From Streptacidiphilus neutrinimicus (GTDB taxonomy: Bacteria > Actinomycetota > Actinomycetes > Streptomycetales > Streptomycetaceae), in contig NZ_BBPO01000001.1 in assembly GCF_000787815.1 (NCBI RefSeq), positions 170,936-234,935 on the forward strand: a stretch of 64,000 nt of DNA, given 5' to 3'. The stretch's first letter is position 1. Each line of letters opens with the position of its first letter. A program made the translations under genes and the position numbers. Shown here piece after piece: positions 16,551 to 24,548 of the stretch. The notes below the pieces were generated by a model. The model had not been told where the DNA came from and did no database searches. It saw only the letters and a list, made by a program, of their open reading frames with translations.

Positions 16551-17492
16551 CTGCTCCAGCTCCGCGGCCGGCACGATCCCGGCGACGTGTGGCGGATCGG
16601 CCGGCTCAAGCAGCCGGCTGGGCTGCCCGTCGACGTCGACGGGGACGTCGCCGTCGAGGGTGATCCGGCGGACCAGCCGCGGCTCGTCGCCGTAGTCGTT
16701 GACGGCGTAGTGCTGGGTGGCCCGGTTGTCCCAGATCGCGACGTCGCCGACCTCCCAGCGCCAGCGGACGGTGTGCTCCGGCTTCTCGACGAAGCGCTGG
16801 AACAGCGCGATCAGCTCCCGGCTGTCGTCGCTGGAGAAGCCGACCAGGCTCTGGGCGAAGGCGCCGAGGAGGATCGTCCGCTCGCCGGTCACCGGGTGGA
16901 CCCGCACCACCGGGTGCTCGGTCTTGAACGCCGTGGCCACGAACACCCGCCGGAACAGCTCCGCCACCTCGCGGTTCTCCGCGAGCTCCGGCCGCAGCCC
17001 GAGCCGGGCGGCGTAGTCGAAGTCGTTGGTGTGGATGGCGCGCAGGTGCTCGGCGAAGACCTTCAGCGCGCGCGGCAGCGAGGCGTAGGCGGCGGCCGTG
17101 TTGGCCCAGACGGTCTCGCCGCCGTAGGGCGGCAGCTCGATCGCCCGCAGGATCGAGGCGGCGGGGTAGGCGGGGACGAAGGTGACGTCCGTGTGCCAGT
17201 TGTTGGCCCGCACGCCCTTGGTCGCGTCGAGCTCGAACACGTAGCGCCCGTCGGCGGCGGGCACGGTCGGGTGGCCGACCGGCTGTCCGAGCAGCCGGGC
17301 GAAGTCCTCGTGGCTCGCGTCGTCCAGGTGCTGCTGGTTCCTGAAGAAGACCACCTTGTGGGCGTGGAGCGCGGCCCGGATCGCCTCCACGGTCGGGCCG
17401 GACAGCTCGCCGCCGAGCCTGACGCCCTGCGCGAGGGCGCCGATGCGACCGCCGAGTCGCTTGATCTGCAAGGGAGTTGGTGCCGTGGCCAT
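16530..17492 (-). CDS. TauD/TfdA-family Fe(II)/2-oxoglutarate dioxygenase
   Basis: A 320-residue dioxygenase. The iron triad is His100-x-Asp102 (NNWHTDVTF) and His261 ([13 protein letters not shown]), and an Arg in the following PRLVRR is placed to hold 2-oxoglutarate. Relatives hydroxylate taurine, alkyl sulfates or 2,4-D. The side-chain pattern resembles taurine/alkylsulfatase enzymes, but the substrate cannot be fixed. The ATG follows GGAAGGACGAAGG. It is convergent with terC and divergent from a TetR gene, which could control it. No sulfonate transporter is adjacent. Confidence 0.88.
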   Translation of the reverse strand: MATAPTPLQIKRLGGRIGALAQGVRLGGELSGPTVEAIRAALHAHKVVFFRNQQHLDDASHEDFARLLGQPVGHPTVPAADGRYVFELDATKGVRANNWHTDVTFVPAYPAASILRAIELPPYGGETVWANTAAAYASLPRALKVFAEHLRAIHTNDFDYAARLGLRPELAENREVAELFRRVFVATAFKTEHPVVRVHPVTGERTILLGAFAQSLVGFSSDDSRELIALFQRFVEKPEHTVRWRWEVGDVAIWDNRATQHYAVNDYGDEPRLVRRITLDGDVPVDVDGQPSRLLEPADPPHVAGIVPAAELEQLALPRA

Positions 17493-17604
17493 GGCCTTCG
17501 TCCTTCCCACGAGAACGTGTTTCAGGACATCGTGGACCCGTGCTGTTGCAGAGTCATGGCCCGTGCATGAAGGATCACCCGGCGCCTTCCGCGAGGATGG
17601 GGGC

Positions 17605-18228
17605 ATGAGCGAGAAGGAAGAGGCCCCAAGACCCGCCGCAGCCCGCCGGACCGGCCGTCGGCCGGGCGGGGCGGACACGCGCGGAGCGGTGCTGGAGGCG
17701 GCTCGCGTGGAGTTCGGCGCGCGCGGCTACGACAAGGCGAGCATGCGCGGCATCGCGCGGGTGGCCGGGGTGGACGCGGCCCTGCTGCACCACTACTTCG
17801 GCAGCAAGGAGCAGTTGTTCCTCGCCGCGCTCGACTTCCCGATCGACCCCGCCGCCGTCGTCCAGCTGATCACCTCCGGCGATCCGGACCAGATGGGCGA
17901 GCGGCTGGTGCGGTTCCTGCTCATGATCTGGGGCCGGCCGGAGGTCCTGGACCGGCTGCTGGCTGTACTGCGGACCGCCGTCGGCAGCGAGCAGATCGCC
18001 GCGCTGCTGCGGGACTTCATGGTGCGCGAGCTGGTGACCCGTCTGGCGGCCGAGCTGGATCTCGAACAGGCTGAGCTCCGGGTCGAGTTGGTGCTCTCCC
18101 AGATCATCGGGCTGGCCGTGGCCCGCTATGTGATCCGCGCGGAGCCGATCGCCTCCGCCGCGGAGGAGGAGCTGCTCCCGCTGGTGGCGCCGACCATCCA
18201 GCGGTATCTGACCGGGCCGGTGGGTTGA
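17605..18228 (+). CDS. TetR-family transcriptional regulator
   Basis: A 207-residue repressor-type regulator. The N-terminal DNA-binding domain reads [20 protein letters not shown] (about 25-44) and [30 protein letters not shown], a textbook TetR helix-turn-helix. The C-terminal part (about 75-205) is a helical ligand-binding domain with a TetR_C_Actino-type look. GAGG lies ahead of the ATG. It ends 32 bases before an ABC exporter pair and probably represses it; the exporter's promoter starts inside this gene's stop. Confidence 0.92.
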   Translation: MSEKEEAPRPAAARRTGRRPGGADTRGAVLEAARVEFGARGYDKASMRGIARVAGVDAALLHHYFGSKEQLFLAALDFPIDPAAVVQLITSGDPDQMGERLVRFLLMIWGRPEVLDRLLAVLRTAVGSEQIAALLRDFMVRELVTRLAAELDLEQAELRVELVLSQIIGLAVARYVIRAEPIASAAEEELLPLVAPTIQRYLTGPVG

Positions 18229-18261
18229 CGGGCGCCTTCGCCGCGCGTAAAACTCAACACA
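18225..18261 (+). promoter_or_regulatory. Strong sigma-70-like promoter of the ABC exporter, leaderless
   Basis: TTGACG (18225-18230), a 17-base spacer and TAAAAC (18248-18253) place the start of transcription at the ATG 18261; there is no ribosome site. The -35 overlaps the tetR TGA. AACTCA (18252-18257) and TGAATT (18264-18271 region) form an imperfect inverted repeat over the start point, a plausible TetR operator. Confidence 0.65.
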
Positions 18262-19004
18262 TGATGAATTCAGCTCCCGCCGTCGACGTGCGCGCACTGC
18301 GCGTCGTGCGGGGCGGCAGACCCGTGCTGCAGGGGATCGATCTGACCGTCGCGCGGGGCTCGGTCACCGGGCTGCTCGGGCCGAGCGGGTGCGGGAAGAC
18401 GACGCTGCTGCGCAGCATCGTGGGGGTGCAGCGGATCGAGAGCGGAGAGGTGCGCGTGCTCGGGCTGCCCGCCGGAGCGCCCGCCCTGCGCGCCCGGGTC
18501 GGGTACGTGACCCAGGCGCCCTCCGTCTACGCCGACCTCTCCGTGCTCGCGAACCTGCGCTACTTCGCCGAGGTGCTGGGCGCCCCGCGCACCGATCCGG
18601 ACCGCGTCCTGGACGAGGTCGGGCTCGGCGGCCACGCGAAGGACCTGGTCGGACGGCTCTCCGGAGGCCAACGGGCGCGGGTCTCGCTCGCGGCTGCGTT
18701 GCTCGGCACACCGGAGCTGCTGGTGCTCGACGAGCCGACCGTCGGGCTCGACCCGGTGCTGCGGCAGGAGCTGTGGCAGCTGTTCCACCGGCTCGCCGGG
18801 GGCGGCGCGACGCTGCTGGTCTCCAGCCACGTCATGGACGAGGCCGCGCGCTGCACCGCGCTGCTGCTGATGCGCGAGGGGCGGCTGCTCGCCCACGACA
18901 CCCCGCAGGCGCTGCTCGCCGCGACGGGAGCCGCGGACATCGAGGGCGCGTTCCTGTCGCTCGTCGCCGAGACGGCGGCCACCCGCTCGGAGGGCGTGCG
19001 ATGA
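18261..19004 (+). CDS. ABC transporter ATP-binding protein
   Basis: A 247-residue ATPase of the drug/DrrA-like exporter type. Walker A is LLGPSGCGKTT (38-48), the signature LSGGQRARVSLAAALL lies near 133-148, Walker B LLVLDEPTVGLD near 152-163, and the switch His is in VSSHVMDEA. Its stop overlaps the start of the permease by four bases, so both are made together as a type-2 (DrrAB/ABC-2) exporter. The substrate is unknown. Control by the upstream TetR is likely. Confidence 0.94.
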   Translation: MMNSAPAVDVRALRVVRGGRPVLQGIDLTVARGSVTGLLGPSGCGKTTLLRSIVGVQRIESGEVRVLGLPAGAPALRARVGYVTQAPSVYADLSVLANLRYFAEVLGAPRTDPDRVLDEVGLGGHAKDLVGRLSGGQRARVSLAAALLGTPELLVLDEPTVGLDPVLRQELWQLFHRLAGGGATLLVSSHVMDEAARCTALLLMREGRLLAHDTPQALLAATGAADIEGAFLSLVAETAATRSEGVR

Positions 19005-19738
19005 ACATCCGCCGGACCCTCGCCACCGCCCGCCGGGTGCTGCTCCAACTGCGCAACGACCCGCGGACCGTGGCCATGCTGCTGCTGGTCCCGTGCCTGC
19101 TGATCGTGCTGCTCAAGTACGCCTTCGACGGCCGCCAGGAGGTCTTCGACAGCCTCGGGGCGCCGCTGCTCGGGATCTTCCCGATGATCGTGATGTTCCT
19201 GGTGACGGCCGTCGCCACGCTGCGCGAGCGCACCACGGGGACGCTGGAGCGGCTGCTGACGATGCCGCTGGGCAGGCTGGATCTGCTGCTGGGCTACGCG
19301 CTCGCCTTCGGCCTGGTCGCGCTGCTCCAGGGGCTGTTGGCCTTCGGGCTGACGGTGGGGCTGCTGGGGCTCGGCATCGCGGGGCCGAGTTGGGCGCTGC
19401 TCGCCGTCGCCGTGGCGGACGGGCTGCTGGGGATGGCGCTCGGGCTCTTCGTCTCCGCCTTCGCCGCCACCGAGTTCCAGGCCGTCCAGTTCATGCCGGC
19501 CTTCCTGTTGCCGCAACTGCTGCTGTGCGGGCTGTTCACGCCGCGCGACACCATGGCGGGCTGGCTGCACGCGCTCTCGGACGTGCTGCCGCTGAGCTAC
19601 GCCGTGGACGCGATGAACCGGTTGACCTCCGAGGCGGGCTTCGGCGGCGCGGTGGCCCTGGATCTGGTCGTCGTGGTGGGCTGCACGCTGCTGGCGCTGG
19701 CCCTCGGGGCGGTGACGCTGCGGCGACGGACTGCGTGA
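19001..19738 (+). CDS. ABC-2 type transporter permease
   Basis: A 245-residue inner-membrane subunit with six hydrophobic segments, including TVAMLLLVPCLLIVLLKYAF near the N-terminus and a C-terminal LVVVVGCTLLALALGAVTL helix. The conserved ABC-2 loop RERTTGTLERLLTMPLGR follows the second helix, and FTPRDTMAGWLHALSDVLPL is the typical coupling segment before helix 6. Partner of the overlapping ATPase; a drug or lipid exporter by family. Confidence 0.93.
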   Translation: MNIRRTLATARRVLLQLRNDPRTVAMLLLVPCLLIVLLKYAFDGRQEVFDSLGAPLLGIFPMIVMFLVTAVATLRERTTGTLERLLTMPLGRLDLLLGYALAFGLVALLQGLLAFGLTVGLLGLGIAGPSWALLAVAVADGLLGMALGLFVSAFAATEFQAVQFMPAFLLPQLLLCGLFTPRDTMAGWLHALSDVLPLSYAVDAMNRLTSEAGFGGAVALDLVVVVGCTLLALALGAVTLRRRTA

Positions 19739-19744
19739 GCGGAC

Positions 19745-19764
19745 GGCCGCCTGGGTAGGCGGCC
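19745..19764 (+). terminator. Short terminator hairpin after the ABC exporter
   Basis: GGCCGCCT and AGGCGGCC enclose GGGT, six bases past the permease stop. Confidence 0.6.
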
Positions 19765-19836
19765 TGAAGCGGACTGGCCGCGCCCTCGCGGGTGGCCTAA
19801 GGTCCGAAGAGACCGTTGGGACGAAAGGGGCCAAAC

Positions 19837-19965
19837 GTGAAGATCCTCGAGATGATCGCATTCTCGATCGTCGTCATGGCCTTCTGCGTGGGACTGCTGG
19901 TCTTCTTGATGGGCGGCCTGAAGTTCCCGAACGAGGCCAAGCACAAGGGCACGCCCCCTCACTGA
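19837..19965 (+). CDS. 42-residue single-helix membrane protein
   Basis: A small gene with GTG start behind AAAGGGG at eight bases and TGA at 19963. The product is 42 residues: a short N-terminus (VKILEMIAF), one strong transmembrane helix (SIVVMAFCVGLLVFLMGGL) and a Lys/His-rich tail (KFPNEAKHKGTPPH). It stands alone between two terminators, with TAAGGT at 19798 as a possible -10. The codon bias is typical (G/C third positions in most codons). Function unknown; a membrane-embedded regulator or stress peptide is possible. Confidence 0.7.
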   Translation: MKILEMIAFSIVVMAFCVGLLVFLMGGLKFPNEAKHKGTPPH

Positions 19966-19972
19966 GCGAGAA

Positions 19973-20015
19973 CGAAAGAGCCCCGCACCGGGCAGGCCGG
20001 AGCGGGGCTCTTTCG
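19973..20015. terminator. 14-bp terminator between small gene and csp gene
   Basis: CGAAAGAGCCCCGC and its exact complement enclose a 15-base loop. T-rich on both sides of the stem, so it can stop transcripts from either convergent gene. Confidence 0.85.
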
Positions 20016-20030
20016 CGCGTGCTGCTGAGA

Positions 20031-20237
20031 TCAGCCCTGCGGGACGATGTTCTCGGCCTGCGGGCCCTTCGGGCCCTGCGTGACGTCGAACTCGACCTTC
20101 TGGCCCTCGAAGAGCTCGCGGTAGCCCTGGGAGCTGATGTTCGAGTAGTGAGCGAAGACGTCGGCGCCGCCGCCGTCCTGCTCGATGAAGCCGTAGCCCT
20201 TTTCGGCGTTGAACCACTTCACGGTACCGGTGGCCAT
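20031..20237 (-). CDS. Cold-shock domain protein (CspA family)
   Basis: A 68-residue single-domain RNA chaperone. RNP1 is KGYGFIEQD (14-22) and RNP2 DVFAHYS (27-33), and the protein starts [14 protein letters not shown]. It binds single-stranded RNA/DNA and melts mRNA structure. The ATG follows GGAGAATGGGG. It diverges from a second, nearly identical csp gene; the two differ mainly by Tyr/Phe swaps and the segment SSQGYRELF versus NAQGFRELL, so they are probably recent duplicates in inverted orientation. Confidence 0.95.
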   Translation of the reverse strand: MATGTVKWFNAEKGYGFIEQDGGGADVFAHYSNISSQGYRELFEGQKVEFDVTQGPKGPQAENIVPQG

Positions 20238-20514
20238 AGGTTTCCCCATTCTCCAGAGTTGGTCGGCGCGCAGGATCGCGCAGGCCGAGTCGCCGGAATG
20301 ATCACCCTGGTCGGAGAGACCTTAGAAAGCACGAACGCCCGTGATCGGGACCACGGGCGGTGAAGCTTAGGGAACCACGACTGCAACTGCCGCAAGCCTA
20401 CAGGATGGGCTGCTATCACTCTTCGGCGTGGCGTACCGCGAGCTTCGTGGTGACGTGATCGTCGAGCGTGTACCGTCGTGGCTTGCATCACCGCAGAACG
20501 GAGAAAGACACATC
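20238..20514. promoter_or_regulatory. Divergent csp promoter and leader region
   Basis: 277 bases separate two divergent csp genes. The leftward leader contains a perfect hairpin, CGCCCGTG (20336-20343) with CACGGGCG (20352-20359), about 100 bases before the ATG. Long structured leaders are typical of csp mRNAs. TAAGCT near 20365 may be the leftward -10 and TACCGT near 20471 the rightward one. The two leaders are not similar to each other. Confidence 0.45.
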
Positions 20515-20724
20515 ATGGCGACCGGTACCGTCAAGTGGTTCAACGCCGAGAAGGGCTTCGGCTTCATCGAGCAGGACGGCGGCGGCGCCGACGTCTTCGC
20601 TCACTACTCGAACATCAACGCCCAGGGCTTCCGCGAGCTCCTCGAGGGCCAGAAGGTCGAGTTCGACGTCACCCAGGGCCAGAAGGGCCCGCAGGCGGAG
20701 AACATCACGATCATCAACGCCTGA
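20515..20724 (+). CDS. Cold-shock domain protein (CspA family)
   Basis: A 69-residue cold-shock protein, [20 protein letters not shown] at the N-terminus, with RNP1 KGFGFIEQD and RNP2 DVFAHYS. The ATG follows GGAGAAAG at eight bases. Nearly identical to its divergent neighbour over the whole length; the last residues differ (NITIINA versus NIVPQG). Expected to act as a cytoplasmic RNA chaperone. A strong terminator follows. Confidence 0.95.
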   Translation: MATGTVKWFNAEKGFGFIEQDGGGADVFAHYSNINAQGFRELLEGQKVEFDVTQGQKGPQAENITIINA

Positions 20725-20750
20725 GCCGTCGTCCGACGGTCCGGTTCACC

Positions 20751-20789
20751 ACGACGCCCCGCCCCGGTTCTCCCGGGGCGGGGCGTCGT
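20751..20789. terminator. Perfect 17-bp terminator after csp
   Basis: ACGACGCCCCGCCCCGG and its complement enclose TTCTC. It lies between the rightward csp gene and the convergent apbE gene and can serve both. Confidence 0.9.
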
Positions 20790-20825
20790 CGTTGCCGCGG
20801 GGAACGCCAGGAACGCCGGGAGGGC

Positions 20826-21575
20826 TCAGAGCGCGTAGCGCAGGAATCCGTTGGTCGCCCGCTTGGGCAGGGCCGGGTCGGGGAGGATCGCCAGGGCTTC
20901 GAGCCCGGGCTGCCGACCGGCCCAGGCGAGGCCCTGCTCCGCGCCCATCGCGAAGGCCGCCGTCGCACACGCGTCGGTGCGGGCCAGGAGGCCCGGGCCG
21001 GAGCTGACCAGCGTCAGCGAGAGCAGACCCGTCGGCGCCTCGCCCGTGCGCGGGTCCACGATGTGCGCGCCGCGCTCCGCGGTGCCGGAGGTGGCCACGA
21101 CCAGGTCCCGGCCGGCCAGCACCGCCGCCAGCCCGCCCGGCCGGAACGGATCGGCCACGCCGATCCGCCAGGGGCCGCCGACCGACTGCACGTCGCCGCC
21201 GCCGTTGACGCAGTGCTCCGTCGAGCCGGCCTCGCACAGCAGTGCACAGGCTTGCTCGACGGCCCAGCCCTTGACCCAGCCGCTCGGGTCCAGCCGGCCC
21301 TCGGGGTAGGCGCTGAACCAGCCGTCGGTGAGCGTCCCGATCTCCGCGCAGCGCTCCATGACCTCGGCCAGCTCCGGGCTCGCGTCCGCCAGCTCCGACT
21401 CGCCGCGGGCGATCCGGCTCACCTCGCTGTCGGCGCGGTAAGGCGAGAAGCGCGCGTCGATCGCGTGCAGCCGGTCGACGGCCGCGCGCAGCGCCTCGTC
21501 CACGGCCGGGCTCGGGTCGCGGACCACGAAGGAGAAGACGGTGCCCATCACGTGCTCGGCATGGCGGGTGGTCAC
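20826..21575 (-). CDS. apbE: FAD:protein FMN transferase ApbE
   Basis: A 249-residue flavinyl transferase that covalently attaches FMN to Thr/Ser of target proteins. Family motifs are HVMGTVFSF (8-16), DARFSPYRADSEVSR (39-53), WVKGWAVEQA, CVNGGGDVQSVGGPWRIGV, and TDACATAAFAMGAE with the Mg2+-binding Asp. It has no lipobox, unlike many Gram-negative ApbE proteins. It overlaps by four bases the stop of the FMN-binding protein gene, its evident substrate, which is followed upstream by a ferric-reductase-like gene. Confidence 0.94.
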   Translation of the reverse strand: MTTRHAEHVMGTVFSFVVRDPSPAVDEALRAAVDRLHAIDARFSPYRADSEVSRIARGESELADASPELAEVMERCAEIGTLTDGWFSAYPEGRLDPSGWVKGWAVEQACALLCEAGSTEHCVNGGGDVQSVGGPWRIGVADPFRPGGLAAVLAGRDLVVATSGTAERGAHIVDPRTGEAPTGLLSLTLVSSGPGLLARTDACATAAFAMGAEQGLAWAGRQPGLEALAILPDPALPKRATNGFLRYAL

Positions 21576-22111
21576 TTGAGGCCCGCCTGGTCGAGTGCGC
21601 TCTGCAGCGACTGCGTGTACCCGTCGCTGGTGTAGGTGGCACCGGAGACGGAGTCGATCTGCGCGCTCTGCGCGGAGAGCGCCTCCTGGTTGAGGACGGG
21701 CAGCGCGTAGCTGTTGATGTCCTGGTCGCGCTGCAGCCCGTCGGGGTACTGGAGTACGTCGATCTTGCTGATCTTGCCCGCGCTCACGTCGATGCGGACC
21801 TGCACCGGACCGTAGCGGGTGTCGACGGCCTGGCCGGTGTAGCTGGCGTGGCTCGCCTTGCCCGAGGAGCTCCCGCCGCCCTTGGCGGAGGGCGAGGCGG
21901 ACGGCGCGGTGGTGGCGGACGAGCCGCTGCCGGAGTTGTCGGTGCCGCCGGTACCGCTGGTGCCGCCGGTTCCGGTCGTGCTGCCGGTGTCGCTCCCCGA
22001 GCTGATCACGGGGGCCTGGGCTGACGCGGTCTGTCCGCCGTGCGGCTTGAGGGACAGCAGCAGGACCACGCCGGCCGCCGTGGCGGTGGTGGTGACGATG
22101 GCGCGGCGCAT
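21572..22111 (-). CDS. FMN-binding domain protein, extracytoplasmic flavinylation target
   Basis: A 179-residue exported protein. It has an N-terminal signal/anchor helix (RAIVTTTATAAGVVLLLSL, no lipobox), a 50-residue Gly/Ser/Thr-rich linker (about 38-90) and an FMN_bind domain (about 90-178). VSGATYTS at 155-162 contains the SGAT motif on which ApbE esterifies FMN, probably at Thr159. The protein should shuttle electrons outside the membrane from the neighbouring ferric-reductase-like protein. The linker would let the domain reach across the cell wall. Confidence 0.9.
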   Translation of the reverse strand: MRRAIVTTTATAAGVVLLLSLKPHGGQTASAQAPVISSGSDTGSTTGTGGTSGTGGTDNSGSGSSATTAPSASPSAKGGGSSSGKASHASYTGQAVDTRYGPVQVRIDVSAGKISKIDVLQYPDGLQRDQDINSYALPVLNQEALSAQSAQIDSVSGATYTSDGYTQSLQSALDQAGLK

Positions 22112-22172
22112 GGGGACTCCCGGGGGGCGCTGGGGCGGAACAGAAGCTTGAGCGGGTCAGAACTTGAGCGCG

Positions 22173-23555
22173 TCAGAAGCTGAAGGACTCGTGGTGGATG
22201 TGGTGGCGCGGGACCCGCGCCTGGCGCAGCGCCGTGACGGCCTGCTCCATGAAGGCCTCCGGCCCGCAGACGTACACGTCGTGTCCGGGCAGGCCGGGGA
22301 CCAGGTTGCGCAGGACGGTCGGCTGGATCGGGTCGCCGACCTCGCTGCGGCGTCCGACGAGGAACTGCAGCCGTGCGCCGCGTGCCTCGGCGATCGCGGT
22401 CAGCTCCCGCCGGAAGAGCAGTTCCTCCTCGGCGCTCGCCCGGTAGAGCAGGGTCAGCTCGCCGGGTGCGGCCGGGAGGGTCTCGAAGAGCGCGCGCAGC
22501 GGGGTGATGCCGACGCCGGCCGCGAGCAGCAGCACCTGCCGTGAGCGACGTCGCCGCGCGGTGAACGCCCCGTACGGGCCCTCGGCGCGGACCTTGGTGC
22601 CGGGCTGGAGCCGGGCCACGGCGGCGCTGTGGCCGCCCAGGTCCTTGACCGTGAAGCGCAGGTAGTCGCGGGTCGGCGGGGCCGAGAGGGAGTAGGGGTT
22701 GGCGGCGAGGCGCAGGCCCTTGGCCTGGAACTGCAGCCGGAAGAACTGGCCGGCCTCGGCGCCCAGCTCGTCCAGGTGGCGCCCGGTCAGGAAGAGCGAG
22801 ACGGTGCCGGGGCCCTCCGGGCGGACCTCGGCGACGCGCAGCTGGTGCCGCCGGTCGAGCCGCCACGGGAGGAGCAGCCGGTACCAGGCGACCAGCCCGG
22901 CCGTGCCCACGTAGAGCCCGTACCAGAGCAGCCGCTCCGGGCCCTCGCCCAGGTCGGCGCCGTTGCTGAGCTGGTGGGCGAAGCCGAGGGTGACCGCCAG
23001 GTAGGTGGCCAGGTGCAGGTAGTACCAGGTCTCGTAGCCGAGCCGCCTGCGCGCGGCGCGGGCGGAGAAGAAGCCGGTGGCGAGGAGCAGCAGGGTTCCG
23101 AAGGTGGCCTTGAGCATGTCCGGGTAGGTCAGCACCATGGTGACCCCCTCGCCGATCACGTTCTTGTGGGCGGTCAGCGAGTAGCCCCAGATGATCGTGA
23201 TCACGTGCGTGGCCACCAGGCCGACCAGGTACCGGCCGCCCATGGCGTGCCAGCGGGCCAGCCGGTCCGCGCCGACCTCGCGCTCCAGCACCGGGATGCG
23301 GGCCATCAGCAGCAGCAGGACCGGCGCGGCGTACCCGGCGAGCAGGCCGGTGATCCGGCCCGCGTTGGTGAGCCACTGGTCGAGGCCGACGACGCCGAGG
23401 GTGTTCTTCCACCAGATCGCGACCACCGCGAGGGCCCCGAGGCCGATCGCGGCCAGCACCAGCCGGGGGACGGTGTCCACCGGCAGCTGTGACCCGGAGG
23501 GGGCGCCGCGGTGCGCGCCGGTCCGTGCGGCGCGCTGCTGCGTGACAGCGCTCAT
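22173..23555 (-). CDS. Ferric-reductase-like transmembrane flavoprotein
   Basis: A 460-residue redox membrane protein. The N-terminal half (about 30-215) has six helices with haem-ligand histidines (e.g. RWHAMGGRYLVGLVATHVI and HLATYLAVTLGFAHQL). The C-terminal half is a ferredoxin-reductase module: FAD-binding RLAANPYSLSAPP, NAD(P)-binding LLAAGVGITPLRALFE and the terminal VYVCGPEAFMEQA. It would move electrons from cytosolic NAD(P)H across the membrane to the FMN-binding protein downstream. First gene of the three-gene operon; a two-component system diverges from it. Confidence 0.93.
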   Translation of the reverse strand: MSAVTQQRAARTGAHRGAPSGSQLPVDTVPRLVLAAIGLGALAVVAIWWKNTLGVVGLDQWLTNAGRITGLLAGYAAPVLLLLMARIPVLEREVGADRLARWHAMGGRYLVGLVATHVITIIWGYSLTAHKNVIGEGVTMVLTYPDMLKATFGTLLLLATGFFSARAARRRLGYETWYYLHLATYLAVTLGFAHQLSNGADLGEGPERLLWYGLYVGTAGLVAWYRLLLPWRLDRRHQLRVAEVRPEGPGTVSLFLTGRHLDELGAEAGQFFRLQFQAKGLRLAANPYSLSAPPTRDYLRFTVKDLGGHSAAVARLQPGTKVRAEGPYGAFTARRRRSRQVLLLAAGVGITPLRALFETLPAAPGELTLLYRASAEEELLFRRELTAIAEARGARLQFLVGRRSEVGDPIQPTVLRNLVPGLPGHDVYVCGPEAFMEQAVTALRQARVPRHHIHHESFSF

Positions 23556-23624
23556 GGTGCGGCTCCCTCTGTCCCTGACTGTCCTGGTTCGCTACTGCGG
23601 CAACCCTGACAGCGCAGACTCAGA

Positions 23625-23745
23625 ATTCCCTATGAGTAAGACATGGCCAGGGGGTCCACAATGTGATATCTGTGCAGGTCAGAGGCTTGTTCGCGCGGAA
23701 TCTGGCAGGCGGTCCGGTCGCGGTGATCTCATTGCATTCTCATGG
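23625..23745. promoter_or_regulatory. Divergent control region with OmpR-type direct repeats
   Basis: TCTCAT occurs at 23727-23732 and again at 23738-23743, an 11-base period, the layout of OmpR/PhoB-class binding sites. A related CTATGAG (ACTCATAG on the other strand) lies near 23630, closer to the ferric-reductase gene. The region separates that operon from the response-regulator gene, so autoregulation plus control of the redox operon is plausible. Confidence 0.45.
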
Positions 23746-23794
23746 CACCTCGTCCGACTGCACCACAATGGCCCCCATGTCCCAGGAGACTCTC

Positions 23795-24541
23795 ATGTCG
23801 ACCCCGGCGCGACGCATCCTCGTCGTCGACGACGAGCCCGACCTCGTCGAGGTGCTGTGCGGAGCCCTGAAGTACGAGGGCTGGGAGACGCGCACGGCCG
23901 GCAGCGGGGAGGAGGCCGTGGCCATCGCGGGCCACTGGCGCCCGGACGCGATCGTCCTGGACGTCATGCTGCCCGACTTCGACGGGCTCGAGGTGCTGCG
24001 CCGCGTGCACGCCGAGCAGCCCGAGGTGCGCGTGCTCTTCCTGACCGCACGCGACGCGGTCGAGGACCGGATCGGCGGGATCGCCGCCGGCGGCGACGAC
24101 TACGTGACCAAGCCGTTCAGCCTGGCCGAGGTCGTCGTTCGGCTGCGCGGCCTGCTGCGGCGGGCCCAGCCCGCCGCAGCGACGCCGGAGGCCCGCGTCG
24201 GGGGCGGCTCGGGGCCGTCCGCGGAGACGGAGACGGAGGACGTGCTCACCCTGGCCGACCTGGTCCTGGACGAGCGCGCCCACGAGGTGGTCCGCGGCGG
24301 CGAGCTGATCGAGCTGAGCCCGACCGAGTACGCGCTGCTGCGCTACCTGCTGCGGCACCCGCGCCGGGTGCTGAGCAAGGCGCAGATCCTGGATGCTGTC
24401 TGGTCCTACGACTTCGGCGGCCAGGCCCACGTCGTCGAGCTCTACATCAGCTACCTGCGCAAGAAGATCGACCACGGACGCGAGCCGCTGATCCACACCG
24501 TCCGCGGCGCGGGCTACCTGATCAAGGCCCCCCACTCGTGA
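23795..24541 (+). CDS. OmpR/PhoB-family response regulator
   Basis: A 248-residue response regulator. The receiver domain has the acidic pair Asp12-Asp13 (VVDDEPD), the phosphorylated Asp56 (IVLDVMLP) and Lys in YVTKPFSL. A 25-residue Ala/Glu-rich linker follows, then a winged helix with LSPTEYALLRYLLRHPRRVLS and VELYISYLRKKID. The ATG at 23795 has AGGAGA seven bases upstream and is preferred over 23777. It is followed after seven bases by its histidine kinase and diverges from the flavin redox operon. Confidence 0.94.
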   Translation: MSTPARRILVVDDEPDLVEVLCGALKYEGWETRTAGSGEEAVAIAGHWRPDAIVLDVMLPDFDGLEVLRRVHAEQPEVRVLFLTARDAVEDRIGGIAAGGDDYVTKPFSLAEVVVRLRGLLRRAQPAAATPEARVGGGSGPSAETETEDVLTLADLVLDERAHEVVRGGELIELSPTEYALLRYLLRHPRRVLSKAQILDAVWSYDFGGQAHVVELYISYLRKKIDHGREPLIHTVRGAGYLIKAPHS

Positions 24542-24548
24542 GCGTCGC

